A stretch of 64,000 nucleotides of DNA from CAYPGJ01 sp050174775 (GTDB lineage Bacteria > Planctomycetota > Phycisphaerae > Phycisphaerales > UBA1924), in NCBI GenBank assembly GCA_050174775.1, contig JBFXJP010000004.1:62001-126000 (forward strand), in the 5' to 3' direction. Shown one piece after another: positions 53,714 to 62,012 of the stretch. The notes below the pieces were generated by a model. That model was not told the DNA's origin and did no database searches. It saw only the letters and a program-made list of their open reading frames with translations. Numbering within the stretch: position 1 is the stretch's first letter; the number at the start of each line of letters is the position of its first letter. The translations under genes and the position numbers were made by a program.

Positions 53714-53788
53714 GGTGACCGAGGGGACTCGAACCCCCGACCCCCTGGACCACAACCAGGTGCTCTAACCAGCTGAGCTACGGCCACC
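53714..53788 (-). tRNA. tRNA-His (anticodon GTG)
   Basis: Read on the minus strand it folds as a normal cloverleaf: acceptor GTGGCCG with CGGTCAC, D arm AGCTC..GAGC, anticodon stem CTGG/CCAG with loop TTGTGGT (anticodon GTG), and T arm GGGGG-TTCGAGT-CCCC. The extra G at position -1 and discriminator C73 are the identity marks of bacterial tRNA-His. The 3' CCA is not encoded. Confidence 0.96.
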
Positions 53789-53850
53789 GTCGGGAGGGCT
53801 GAATGTAGGTCGGGAGGGGCGTTGACGTCAATCGGTCGTGGGTGGGAGGC

Positions 53851-53878
53851 TTGAGGCGGTGGGGGGGATGGGTATGCT
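53851..53878 (+). promoter_or_regulatory. probable promoter of pckA
   Basis: TTGAGG (53851-53856) and TATGCT (53873-53878) are 16 bases apart, a fair match to a vegetative promoter, about 70 bases before the pckA start. The leader contains a small CCCCGCGCCGGGG hairpin. Confidence 0.45.
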
Positions 53879-53947
53879 GGTGGGCTTTCCCCGCGCCGGG
53901 GCGTCAGGCGGGGGTCGCAACCTGAAGAGGCGAGAGTTTCCCGAGCC

Positions 53948-55519
53948 ATGAGCCTGAATCTGTCCTCGTCGAATGTGAGCAAGAACCTGAGCGTGCCGCA
54001 GCTGATCGAGGCGGCGATCTCGCGCAAGGAGGGGTACCTCGCGTCGAACGGCGCGTTGGTGGTGTCGACGGGGGACCGGACGGGTCGGAGCCCGAAGGAC
54101 AAGCTGCTCGAGGATGCGCCGGCGATTCACGACAAGATCTGGTGGGGGAACGTGAACATCGCGATGACGAGCGCGCAGTTCGACGCGGTGGAGAGAATCG
54201 CCGAGGAGCATCTGGCGTCGCGCGACCGGTTGTTCGTGTCGGACGGGGTTGTCGGCGCGGACCCGAAGAACCGGCTGACGGTGCGGACGATCGCGGAGCA
54301 GGCGTGGCACGCGTTGTTCATCAAGACGCTGTTCATGCGGCCGAGCAAGGCGGAGCTGACGGAGTTCACGCCGGACTGGACGATTTTGAACGCGGGCAAG
54401 CGCAAGATCACGCCGGCTGAGGCGGAGAAGCTGGGGATCGGCAAGACCGGCGTGGTGATCGCGCAGTCGCTCACGCGGAAGAAGGTGGTCATTCTCGGCA
54501 CCGAGTACGCGGGCGAGATGAAGAAGAGCCTCTTCTACGCGATGAACTACGGGATGCCCGAGAAGGGCGTGTTCCCGATGCACTGCTCGGCGAACGTGGA
54601 CATGAAGGACCCGAGCAACGTCGCGCTCTTCTTCGGCCTCTCCGGCACGGGGAAGACGACGCTCTCGGCCGATCCGCAGCGCGGGCTCATCGGGGACGAC
54701 GAGCACGGCTGGTCGGACACGGGCGTGTTCAACTTCGAGGGGGGCTGCTACGCCAAGTGCATCCGGCTGACGCGCGAGGGCGAGCCGATGATCTGGGACG
54801 CGATCCGGTTCGGGTCGGTCCTCGAGAACGTGGTGTGCGATTCGGATTCGCGCGTTCCGGACTATGACCGGGACAAGCCGACGGAGAACACGCGCGCGAC
54901 GTATCCGCTGGAGCACATCCCCAACGCGGTGCTGCCGAGCGTGGCGGGTCATCCGAAGAACGTGGTGTTCCTGACGGCGGACGCGTTCGGCGTGCTTCCT
55001 CCGGTGAGCAAGCTGACGCGCGAGCAGGCGATGTACTACTTCATCAACGGGTACACGTCGAAGCTCGCGGGCACGGAGGCGGGCGTGACGGAGCCGCAGC
55101 CGAACTTCTCGCCGTGCTTCGGGGGTCCGTTCCTCGCGCGTTCGCCGAAGGTGTACGCCGAGATGCTCTCGCAGAAGATCGCGAAGCATGGCGCGAACGT
55201 GTGGCTGCTGAACACGGGTTGGTCGGGCGGGCCGTACGGCGTGGGCAGTCGGTTCAAGCTGCCGTACACGCGCGCGATGGTGCACGCGATTCTGGATGGC
55301 TCGCTCGCGGGCGCGACGTTCACTCCTGATCCGATCTTCGGGCTCGGCATTCCTTCGAAGGTGAAGGGCGTGCCGGACGAGGTGTTGCAGCCGCGCAACA
55401 CGTGGTCGGACAAGGGCGCGTACGACGCGAAGGCGAAGGAGCTGGCGTCGAAGTTCCGCGAGAACGACAAGAAGTTCGAGATGCCGGACGCGGTTCGGGC
55501 GGCCGGACCGAGGGGCTGA
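53948..55519 (+). CDS. pckA: phosphoenolpyruvate carboxykinase (ATP)
   Basis: Converts oxaloacetate and ATP to phosphoenolpyruvate, the entry to gluconeogenesis. The 523-residue protein has the ATP-type signatures: GDRTGRSPKDK near the N-terminus, MHCSANVDMKDPSNVALFFG, the kinase-1a loop GLSGTGKTTLSADPQRGLIG (about residues 230-249), DDEHGWSDTGVFNFEGGCYA and the YTSKLAGTE/ NTGWSGGPYGVG regions. Length is normal. It appears monocistronic with its own promoter. Confidence 0.97.
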   Translation: MSLNLSSSNVSKNLSVPQLIEAAISRKEGYLASNGALVVSTGDRTGRSPKDKLLEDAPAIHDKIWWGNVNIAMTSAQFDAVERIAEEHLASRDRLFVSDGVVGADPKNRLTVRTIAEQAWHALFIKTLFMRPSKAELTEFTPDWTILNAGKRKITPAEAEKLGIGKTGVVIAQSLTRKKVVILGTEYAGEMKKSLFYAMNYGMPEKGVFPMHCSANVDMKDPSNVALFFGLSGTGKTTLSADPQRGLIGDDEHGWSDTGVFNFEGGCYAKCIRLTREGEPMIWDAIRFGSVLENVVCDSDSRVPDYDRDKPTENTRATYPLEHIPNAVLPSVAGHPKNVVFLTADAFGVLPPVSKLTREQAMYYFINGYTSKLAGTEAGVTEPQPNFSPCFGGPFLARSPKVYAEMLSQKIAKHGANVWLLNTGWSGGPYGVGSRFKLPYTRAMVHAILDGSLAGATFTPDPIFGLGIPSKVKGVPDEVLQPRNTWSDKGAYDAKAKELASKFRENDKKFEMPDAVRAAGPRG

Positions 55520-55700
55520 TCGCGCGAGGGGGGCGGGCGATCGGCGGTGCGTGAGGGCGAGGGGCGCAGCCCCGGGGGGTGTCGTGCACGCGTGGAGGGG
55601 GAGGTGGGGAGGCGTTCTCGGCTCTTGTCCGCGGGGGGATGCGGTGGCACACTGAGTGGACGCGGCGTCGGGCTTCGGCCGCGAGGAGCACGCGGCGGCG

Positions 55701-56300
55701 ATGGAGGGCGACCCTCGGAATCACGTGACGATGTTGCTCGCGCGGATCCACGAGGGGGACTCGCGGGCCGCGGGTGAATTATTGCCGGTGGTGTATGACG
55801 AGCTGCGTCGCTTGGCGAAGTCGCGGCTGGCGAAGGAGCGCGGGCAGCAGACGCTTGATCCGACGGCGCTGGTGCACGAGGCGTATCTGCGACTGGTGGG
55901 GGATGGGGACGCGTCGTGGAGCGGGCGCGGGCATTTCTTCGGGGCCGCGGCGATAGCCATGCGTCGGATCCTGGTGGAGCGAGCGCGTGCGCGGAACCGG
56001 CTCAAGCGTGGTGGAGGCGCCGCGCGGGTGGAGCTGACGGAGCAGGCGCTGGTGAGCGAGCCGCCGGCGGACGAGTTGCTTGCGTTGGATGAGGCGCTGG
56101 ATCGGTTGTCGGCGATGGATGCGCGAAAAGGTCAGGTGGTGATGCTCCGATACTTCGCGGGGCTGGGGGTGGAGGAGACGGCGAAAACGCTGGGTGTTTC
56201 GGAAGCGACGGTGAAGAACGACTGGGCGTTTGCGCGGGCGTGGCTGCATCGGGAGTTGTCGAAGGGTGAGACGAGCGGGGCGGAGGGGGCTACGCGGTGA
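55701..56300 (+). CDS. ECF-type sigma factor (planctomycete Sig-70_X6/TIGR02999-like)
   Basis: A 199-residue sigma factor with region 2 (NHVTMLLARIHEGDSRAAGE, YDELRRLAKSRLAKERGQQT, then LDPTALVHEAYLRLV) and region 4 (VVMLRYFAGLGVEETAKTLG, VSEATVKNDWAFARAWLHRE). The start at 55701 fits the family length; a GTG at 55656 is possible. No anti-sigma gene is present. The stop overlaps the following Ser/Thr kinase gene by GTGA, a pairing common in planctomycetes, which suggests kinase control of the sigma factor. Confidence 0.88.
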   Translation: MEGDPRNHVTMLLARIHEGDSRAAGELLPVVYDELRRLAKSRLAKERGQQTLDPTALVHEAYLRLVGDGDASWSGRGHFFGAAAIAMRRILVERARARNRLKRGGGAARVELTEQALVSEPPADELLALDEALDRLSAMDARKGQVVMLRYFAGLGVEETAKTLGVSEATVKNDWAFARAWLHRELSKGETSGAEGATR

Positions 56301-59300
56301 GCCCGCACACGCGCGCGAGGCTTGTGGAGGAGGTGTTCCTCGCCGCGTTGGAGGCCGGGCCGGAGCGGATGCAGGAGGTGTTGGGCGAGCGGTGCGGTGA
56401 TGATGAGGCGTTGCGGCGCGAGGTGGAGGAGTTGCTTGGGCATCACGATGGCGCACGGGGGATGTTGGATGCGCCGGTGGTGTCGCTGACCGGGGGGCTG
56501 AGCCGAGACGCCGGGTACGAGGGGCTGTTTCCCGCGGGGACGATGGTGGGCGGGCACCGGGTGGTGCGTCAGATCGGGGCGGGGGGGATGGGCGTGGTGT
56601 ATCTGGCGGAGCAGGAGAAGCCGAAGCGGACGGTGGTGCTGAAGATCATCCGTCCGTTGCTGGCGACGCCGACGATGTTGCGGCGGTTTGAGCGCGAGGC
56701 GGAGACGTTGGGGCGGTTGCAGCACCCGGGGATCGCGCAGGTGTACGAGGCGGGGATGGCGGAGACGGTGGTGGGGTCGCTGCCGTTCATCGCCATGGAG
56801 TACGTGGACGGCGAGCCGCTGACGACGTACGTAGAGACGCGGGCGATGGGCGTGCGGGAGCGGATCGAGCTGATGGCGCGCGTGTGTGAAGCGGTGCAGC
56901 ACGCGCACCAGCGCGGCGTGATTCATCGCGACCTGAAGCCGGGCAACATCCTGGTGGAGGAGGGGGGACGGCCGAAGATCCTGGATTTCGGGATTGCGCG
57001 GGCCGCGGCGCAGGATGAGCAGGCGACGACGCTGCTGACGGACGCGGGGCTGTTGCTGGGGACGCTTCCGTACATGAGCCCGGAGCAGGTGGCGGGGGAC
57101 CCGGACGCGATCGACACGCGTTCGGACGTGTATTCGCTCGGGGTGATTCTGTATGAGGCGCTGACGGGGAGGCTGCCGTACGACGTGGGCAGCCGGTCGA
57201 TGCTGGACGCGGCGCGGATCATCCGGGAGCAGTCGCCGATGCGGCTGAGCACGGTGAACCGTACGCTGCGCGGGGAGGTGGAGGTGATCGTCGGTCGCGC
57301 GCTGGAGAAGGACCGGACGCGCCGGTATCAGTCGGCCATGGCGCTGGGGGAGGACCTGCGCCGGCATCTGCGCGGTGAGCCGATCGAGGCGAAGCGGGAC
57401 TCGGCGTTGTACGTGATCCGCAAGCAGTTGGCGCGGCACCACGTCGCGGCGTCGGCGGCTGCGGTGGTGCTGCTGGCGCTGATCGCGTTCGGCGTGACGT
57501 CTGCGGCGCAGGCGCGGACGAACCGGGGGTTGGCGCGCGGGGAGCGTCAGGCGCGGATCGCGGCGGACCAGGCGCGCTTGCGCGCTGATGCGGAGTCGGA
57601 GCGTTTGCGGAGGGGGCTGTATTTCAGCCGCATCGGGTTCGCGCAGGCCGCGTACATGGCGCACGACACGGAGAAGATGCGCGCGGTGCTGGATGAGTGT
57701 CCGGAGGACCTGCGGGGGTGGGAGTGGGGGTACCTGACGGAGCTTGTGGAAGACAGCATGACGACCGTGATGCCGCGGACGCGGTTCACGGGGCTGCGGA
57801 TGAGCGTAGCGGAGGGTGTGAACGAGGTGTACCTGGCGAATGCGCACGGGGAGGCGCTGCGCTGCGACGCGTTGACGGGAGAGACGCTGGAAACGCGAGC
57901 GGTGGGGACGCCTCCCTACACGATGGCGTCGCACGACGGGACGAGGCTGCTGTCGACGGAGTCGACGCCGGGCGGGGGGGCGCTGACGAGGTGTTCGGTG
58001 TCGGACGCGAGGACGGGGGAACGATTGTGGGAGCGTGACGTGAACGTGGGGGCGTTGCGGTGGGCGACGCTGGACCGGGCGGGCGCGCGTGTGGCGTGTG
58101 TGGGGTTGAGCGGGGGGTATGTGCTCGATGCGGGGAGCGGGGAGGAGTTGTTCCGTTTGGGTGGGGAGGAGCCGCACTTCCACTGTGTGGCGTTCAGTCC
58201 CGGCGGGGAGCTGATCGTCACGGGTGATTGGTCGGGCGCGGTGGTGGCGTGGAGCGCGGCGACGGGCGAGCGACTGCGCGAGCTGGGTCGGCATGAGAGC
58301 GTGGTGCGAGCGCTGTCGTTCTCGTCGGACGGGTCGCTGGTGGCGTCGGCGTCTTGGGATTCGACTGCTGCGGTGTGGGAGGTGGCGGGGGCGGAACGTG
58401 CGGTGTCGGTGGTGCGCGCGCACAAGAACAAGGTGTGGAGCGTGGCGTTGAGCCCGGACGGGAAGTGGCTCGCATCGGCGGGGACGGATTCGTCGATCGT
58501 TCTGTCGGACCCGGAGACGGGGAGGACGGAGCGGGTGCTGCACGGGAGCGGGCACACGGTGGTGTACCTGGCGTTCGACGCGACGGGCTCGAGGCTGATC
58601 TCGCATGCGCGGGACGGGTCGGTTCGATGGTGGCGTGTGCCCCCGCCGGAATCGCCGAAGCGGATCCGGGTGCGGGAGATGGCGATGTCGCTCGGCACGG
58701 ACGGCGCGGGGGAGCGGCTGATCATCGGCGGGAGCCGCGGCGAGGCGGAGGTGTGGGATGTGCACACGATGCGACGGATCGCGACGCTGGAAGGGCATCA
58801 GGAGGAGGTGTGGGTCGCACAGCTGAGCGCGGACGGGAGGCGTGCGTACACGGCGGACTGGGGGGGGGTGGTGCGGAGGTGGGATGTGGAGAGCGGGGCG
58901 TGCACGGGGACGCTGCGCGTGCTGCGAGATCGTGCGCATCGCGGCGAGTTGAGCGCGGACGGTTCGCGGCTGGTCTTTGCGGCGCGGAGCGGGCACCTGT
59001 GCGTAGTGAACGTGGAGGAGATGTCGCTCGAGCTGGAGATCGAGGCGCATCGCGGGGAGTGTTGGGGCTCGTCATGGTCGCCGGACGGGCTGCGGATCGC
59101 GTCGTCGGGCGAGGACGCGAAGATCCGGGTGTGGGATGCGCGGGACGGGTCGTTGTTGCGGGAGATGGACGGGGGTGAGCCCGCGGTGTGGACGGTGCGG
59201 TGGATGCCGAACGGGGGGTTGCTGGCGGGGGGCGAGTCGGGCGTGATCCGCTGGTGGAACCCGGACGACGGGTCGTTGGTGCGGGTGATGTCGGGGCATC

Positions 59301-59590
59301 GCGGGGCGGTCTATGGGTTGGGGGTGCAGAGGGAGGAGGAGCGGATCGCGTCGGGGAGCTTCGACAACAACGTGAAGATCTGGGACGCGACGACGGGGTT
59401 GGACGTGCTGACGCTGCAGGGCCACATCCTGTCGGTGACGGCCGTGGTGTTCGACCCGAGGGGGGATTGGCTGGCGTCGGCGAACCAGGACGGGTACGTG
59501 ATGCTGTGGGGCTTGCGGGAGGAGGGGGCGCGCGTGAAAACGCCCGAGCCGGAGGGCTCGGGCGCTGTGGGGCGTACGGAGAGGGAGTGA
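56297..59590 (+). CDS. membrane Ser/Thr protein kinase with C-terminal WD40 propeller
   Basis: A 1097-residue protein starting at a GTG that overlaps the sigma gene. An N-terminal helical segment precedes a Hanks-type kinase domain (about residues 85-350): Gly loop IGAGGMGVVYLAEQ, catalytic VIHRDLKPGNILVEE (about 207-221) and DFGIARA (about 229-235), all intact. A membrane helix lies at about 383-405 (VAASAAAVVLLALIAFGVTS). The outside part carries a dozen or so WD40 repeats (for example HKNKVWSVALSPDGKWLASA, GSFDNNVKIWDATTGLDVLT). It probably senses an external cue by the propeller and phosphorylates cytoplasmic targets, the linked sigma factor being the best candidate. Confidence 0.9.
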   Translation: MSPHTRARLVEEVFLAALEAGPERMQEVLGERCGDDEALRREVEELLGHHDGARGMLDAPVVSLTGGLSRDAGYEGLFPAGTMVGGHRVVRQIGAGGMGVVYLAEQEKPKRTVVLKIIRPLLATPTMLRRFEREAETLGRLQHPGIAQVYEAGMAETVVGSLPFIAMEYVDGEPLTTYVETRAMGVRERIELMARVCEAVQHAHQRGVIHRDLKPGNILVEEGGRPKILDFGIARAAAQDEQATTLLTDAGLLLGTLPYMSPEQVAGDPDAIDTRSDVYSLGVILYEALTGRLPYDVGSRSMLDAARIIREQSPMRLSTVNRTLRGEVEVIVGRALEKDRTRRYQSAMALGEDLRRHLRGEPIEAKRDSALYVIRKQLARHHVAASAAAVVLLALIAFGVTSAAQARTNRGLARGERQARIAADQARLRADAESERLRRGLYFSRIGFAQAAYMAHDTEKMRAVLDECPEDLRGWEWGYLTELVEDSMTTVMPRTRFTGLRMSVAEGVNEVYLANAHGEALRCDALTGETLETRAVGTPPYTMASHDGTRLLSTESTPGGGALTRCSVSDARTGERLWERDVNVGALRWATLDRAGARVACVGLSGGYVLDAGSGEELFRLGGEEPHFHCVAFSPGGELIVTGDWSGAVVAWSAATGERLRELGRHESVVRALSFSSDGSLVASASWDSTAAVWEVAGAERAVSVVRAHKNKVWSVALSPDGKWLASAGTDSSIVLSDPETGRTERVLHGSGHTVVYLAFDATGSRLISHARDGSVRWWRVPPPESPKRIRVREMAMSLGTDGAGERLIIGGSRGEAEVWDVHTMRRIATLEGHQEEVWVAQLSADGRRAYTADWGGVVRRWDVESGACTGTLRVLRDRAHRGELSADGSRLVFAARSGHLCVVNVEEMSLELEIEAHRGECWGSSWSPDGLRIASSGEDAKIRVWDARDGSLLREMDGGEPAVWTVRWMPNGGLLAGGESGVIRWWNPDDGSLVRVMSGHRGAVYGLGVQREEERIASGSFDNNVKIWDATTGLDVLTLQGHILSVTAVVFDPRGDWLASANQDGYVMLWGLREEGARVKTPEPEGSGAVGRTERE
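59537..59564 (-). terminator. intrinsic terminator for the minus-strand beta-helix gene
   Basis: On the minus strand a perfect 10-bp stem (CGCCCGAGCC with GGCTCGGGCG, CTCC loop, 59541-59564) is followed at once by TTTT (59537-59540). It lies 30 bases past the stop of the beta-helix gene and inside the last codons of the convergent kinase gene. Confidence 0.75.
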
Positions 59591-59593
59591 GGA

Positions 59594-61708
59594 TCAGCAG
59601 TTCACGCCGAAGTTGCTGAGGACGATGTTGAGGTCGAGGAAGTTCACGATCTGATCGTTGTTGACGTCGCCGATGAGTCCGAAGCCGGTCTGGCCGAAGG
59701 TGGAGAGGACGGCGTTGAGGTCGATGAAGTTGACCACGGCGTCGCCGTTGGTGTCGCCCGGGCAGGAGGGGACGAACTCGTAGGCGCCGCGGTCGACGTG
59801 GGGGGCGGGGCCGGTGCCGATGTTGGTAGAGGTGATGGACTCGACACGGCGGAGTTGTTTGTCGAGGTCGTGGGGGTAATTCTCGGAGGTGTTGCCGTTC
59901 TGATTGACGTCGGCGATATCGGCGGGGAGTTCGTTGACGGATCCAGCGTCGATGGCGAGCGAGCCGTTCTGGAGGCGGCAGTTGTCGTCGGTGGTGCCGA
60001 AGGTGTTGTCGGCGCCGTTCGCGTCGACGAAGGAGGGATCGAAGTCGTTGCACTTGAATCCGTTGAAGGTGTCGAGGCCCTGGACGGTGGTGTGGCTCAT
60101 GACGTACGTGGAGCCGGAGCCCTGGTTGAGTGAGAGCTGCTGGAATTCGAGGGGGCCGCCGAAGCCGCCTTCGTTGCCCCAGAGGATGGAGCTCATGAGG
60201 GAGAGGTCGGCGCCGGAGTTCATGCCGATGCCGCCGACACCGAGGCCGCTGGTGTTTGCGGAGAAGGTGGAGAACCGGACGTCGGCGTCGGCGCCTTCGC
60301 CGGTGCAGTTGATGGCGCCGGCGTTGGAGGAGCCGCGGTTTCCGGAGAAGAAGCAGTTGTGGACGTCGGCGGGGCTGTTGGAGAGGTGGAGGCCGCCGCC
60401 CTCGCCGGCGGCGTAGTTGCCGATGAGCTGGACGTTGTAGAGGCCGAGGCGGGCGGTTCCCTTGTGGGCGATGCCGCCGCCGACACCGTTGGTGACATCG
60501 TTGTTGTAGACGAGGCAGTTGATGAGTTTGGGGGCGCCGCCGTTGGAGTAGATGGCGCCGCCCTCGTTGGTGGCGGAGTTGGAGATGAACTTTGTGTTGC
60601 GGAAGGTGAGGAAGCCGTTGTTGATCTTGACGCCGCCACCGAGTCCGCCGGAGGCGCCCCCGGCGTTGTTGAAGCCGCTGGCGATGGTGAAGCCGTCGAT
60701 GAGGGTGGTGGAGCCGGTGTTGGAGGCGTCGACAACGGTGTAGGAGTTGTCGGTGGAGGCGGAGCCGCCGATGGAGCCGGACATGGCGGTGATGAAGAAC
60801 TCCGGGGTCGCGCGCTGCGCGAGGGTGAGTTCAGAGCCGGAGAAGCCGCCGTAGAGGTGGAGCCGGCTGGGGATGGTGAAGGTGGCGTTGCGGTCAGAGC
60901 CGGTGGTGGGGCGGTAGAAGCCCTGCTTGGTCCAGATCTCGAAGGCTCGGCCGCCGGCGCGCTGGGCGACGTTGAGCGCGGTTTGGAGGTCGTCGTAGGC
61001 GCCGGACCAGGAGGCGCCGTCCTGTCCGATGGATGGGGTTTTGTTGACGTAGAGGCGGATGCGTTCGTCGGTGGTGAGCTTGCGGATCTGCATGCCGGAG
61101 ACGCCGGCGATGGTGGAGGGGTCGCCCGGGTTGAAGCGAGAGACGGTGATGGTGACGGAGGAGCCGGGGAAGAGGGTGAAGCCATGGGCGGCGAAGGCGA
61201 CGCCGGGGATCATCTCGTTGCCCAGGATCTTGCCGTTGACGGACTGGGTGGAGATGCCGGAGGAGTTGGCGATGGTGACCTGTGAGGCGTCGATGGTTCC
61301 GGTGTCCCAGCCGTAGGTGTAGATGACGTAGTCACCGCCGGCGAGGTTGTTGAGCGTGAAGGTCATCGAGTTGCCGGCGACGCTGTGGAGGCGGATGCCG
61401 TCGTCGAACAACTTGCCGTAGTCGCCCGTGCCGGGGGTGGAGATGTTGGCCATCGCGCCGACGGAGGGCTTGGTGAGGGTGACGGACGAGGAGCCGCTGT
61501 TGAGAGTGAGGAGAGAGACGGTCTGTGAGCCGCCGAGTGTGACGGAGTTCCACGTGCCGGGCTGCTGCGCGGCGCCGGGGAAGAGGGCGTTGGGCACGCC
61601 GGCGCCGACGCCAGTGGTGGCGTTGAAATCGATGTTGAAGGACTGTGCGAGTGCGGTCGCGGAACAGAGCGAGCCGGTGGCGAGGATGAGGCCGAGGCGA
61701 TAGCGCAT
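59594..61708 (-). CDS. secreted beta-helix protein with GC-type dockerin end
   Basis: About 704 aa; the ATG at 61708 has AGGAG upstream and opens a signal peptide (RYRLGLILATGSLCSATALA). A beta-rich N-terminal domain of about 200 residues is followed by a right-handed beta-helix region with repeats such as GGAIYSNGGAPKLINCLVYN and GGGLHLSNSPADVHNCFFSG, typical of polymorphic-outer-membrane or polysaccharide-binding folds. The end is the pair GDTNGDAVVNFIDLNAVL and GDVNNDQIVNFLDLNIVL between Cys residues, the last being the penultimate-to-end Cys of GVNC. It is probably extracellular. Confidence 0.82.
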   Translation of the reverse strand: MRYRLGLILATGSLCSATALAQSFNIDFNATTGVGAGVPNALFPGAAQQPGTWNSVTLGGSQTVSLLTLNSGSSSVTLTKPSVGAMANISTPGTGDYGKLFDDGIRLHSVAGNSMTFTLNNLAGGDYVIYTYGWDTGTIDASQVTIANSSGISTQSVNGKILGNEMIPGVAFAAHGFTLFPGSSVTITVSRFNPGDPSTIAGVSGMQIRKLTTDERIRLYVNKTPSIGQDGASWSGAYDDLQTALNVAQRAGGRAFEIWTKQGFYRPTTGSDRNATFTIPSRLHLYGGFSGSELTLAQRATPEFFITAMSGSIGGSASTDNSYTVVDASNTGSTTLIDGFTIASGFNNAGGASGGLGGGVKINNGFLTFRNTKFISNSATNEGGAIYSNGGAPKLINCLVYNNDVTNGVGGGIAHKGTARLGLYNVQLIGNYAAGEGGGLHLSNSPADVHNCFFSGNRGSSNAGAINCTGEGADADVRFSTFSANTSGLGVGGIGMNSGADLSLMSSILWGNEGGFGGPLEFQQLSLNQGSGSTYVMSHTTVQGLDTFNGFKCNDFDPSFVDANGADNTFGTTDDNCRLQNGSLAIDAGSVNELPADIADVNQNGNTSENYPHDLDKQLRRVESITSTNIGTGPAPHVDRGAYEFVPSCPGDTNGDAVVNFIDLNAVLSTFGQTGFGLIGDVNNDQIVNFLDLNIVLSNFGVNC

Positions 61709-62012
61709 GATTTGCTCCTGCCCTGCGTGGGGGCGTGATACGTCGTGAGATGAGGATGGGGGGGTGGTCGGGCCCGATCCGATTCGGGAGAGCCCCATCC
61801 CTGCATGGGGGTAGTGCGACGTCGGGGCGCGGGGGGGCTAACGCGGCGCGGATTTTTTGGTTCGTAGAGGAGCGGATCGTGGCGGGCGCGAGCGCCGGGA
61901 ACCTCGGCGCGCCGGTTCGGTACGCTATCCCGTTCGGATCAGAGACTTTGCGCGTGGGGGTCCGGACGCGTGTCGTCCGGGTCGTCGCGCGGGTGATTGA
62001 GGGTTGAAGCCG
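61709..62012 (+). other. divergent intergenic region
   Basis: About 300 bases between the beta-helix gene and the TolB-propeller gene, transcribed apart. It contains a small hairpin (CCCCAT at 61793-61798, ATGGGG at 61805-61810) and a run of six T near 61851. No clear promoter pair is seen. Confidence 0.5.
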
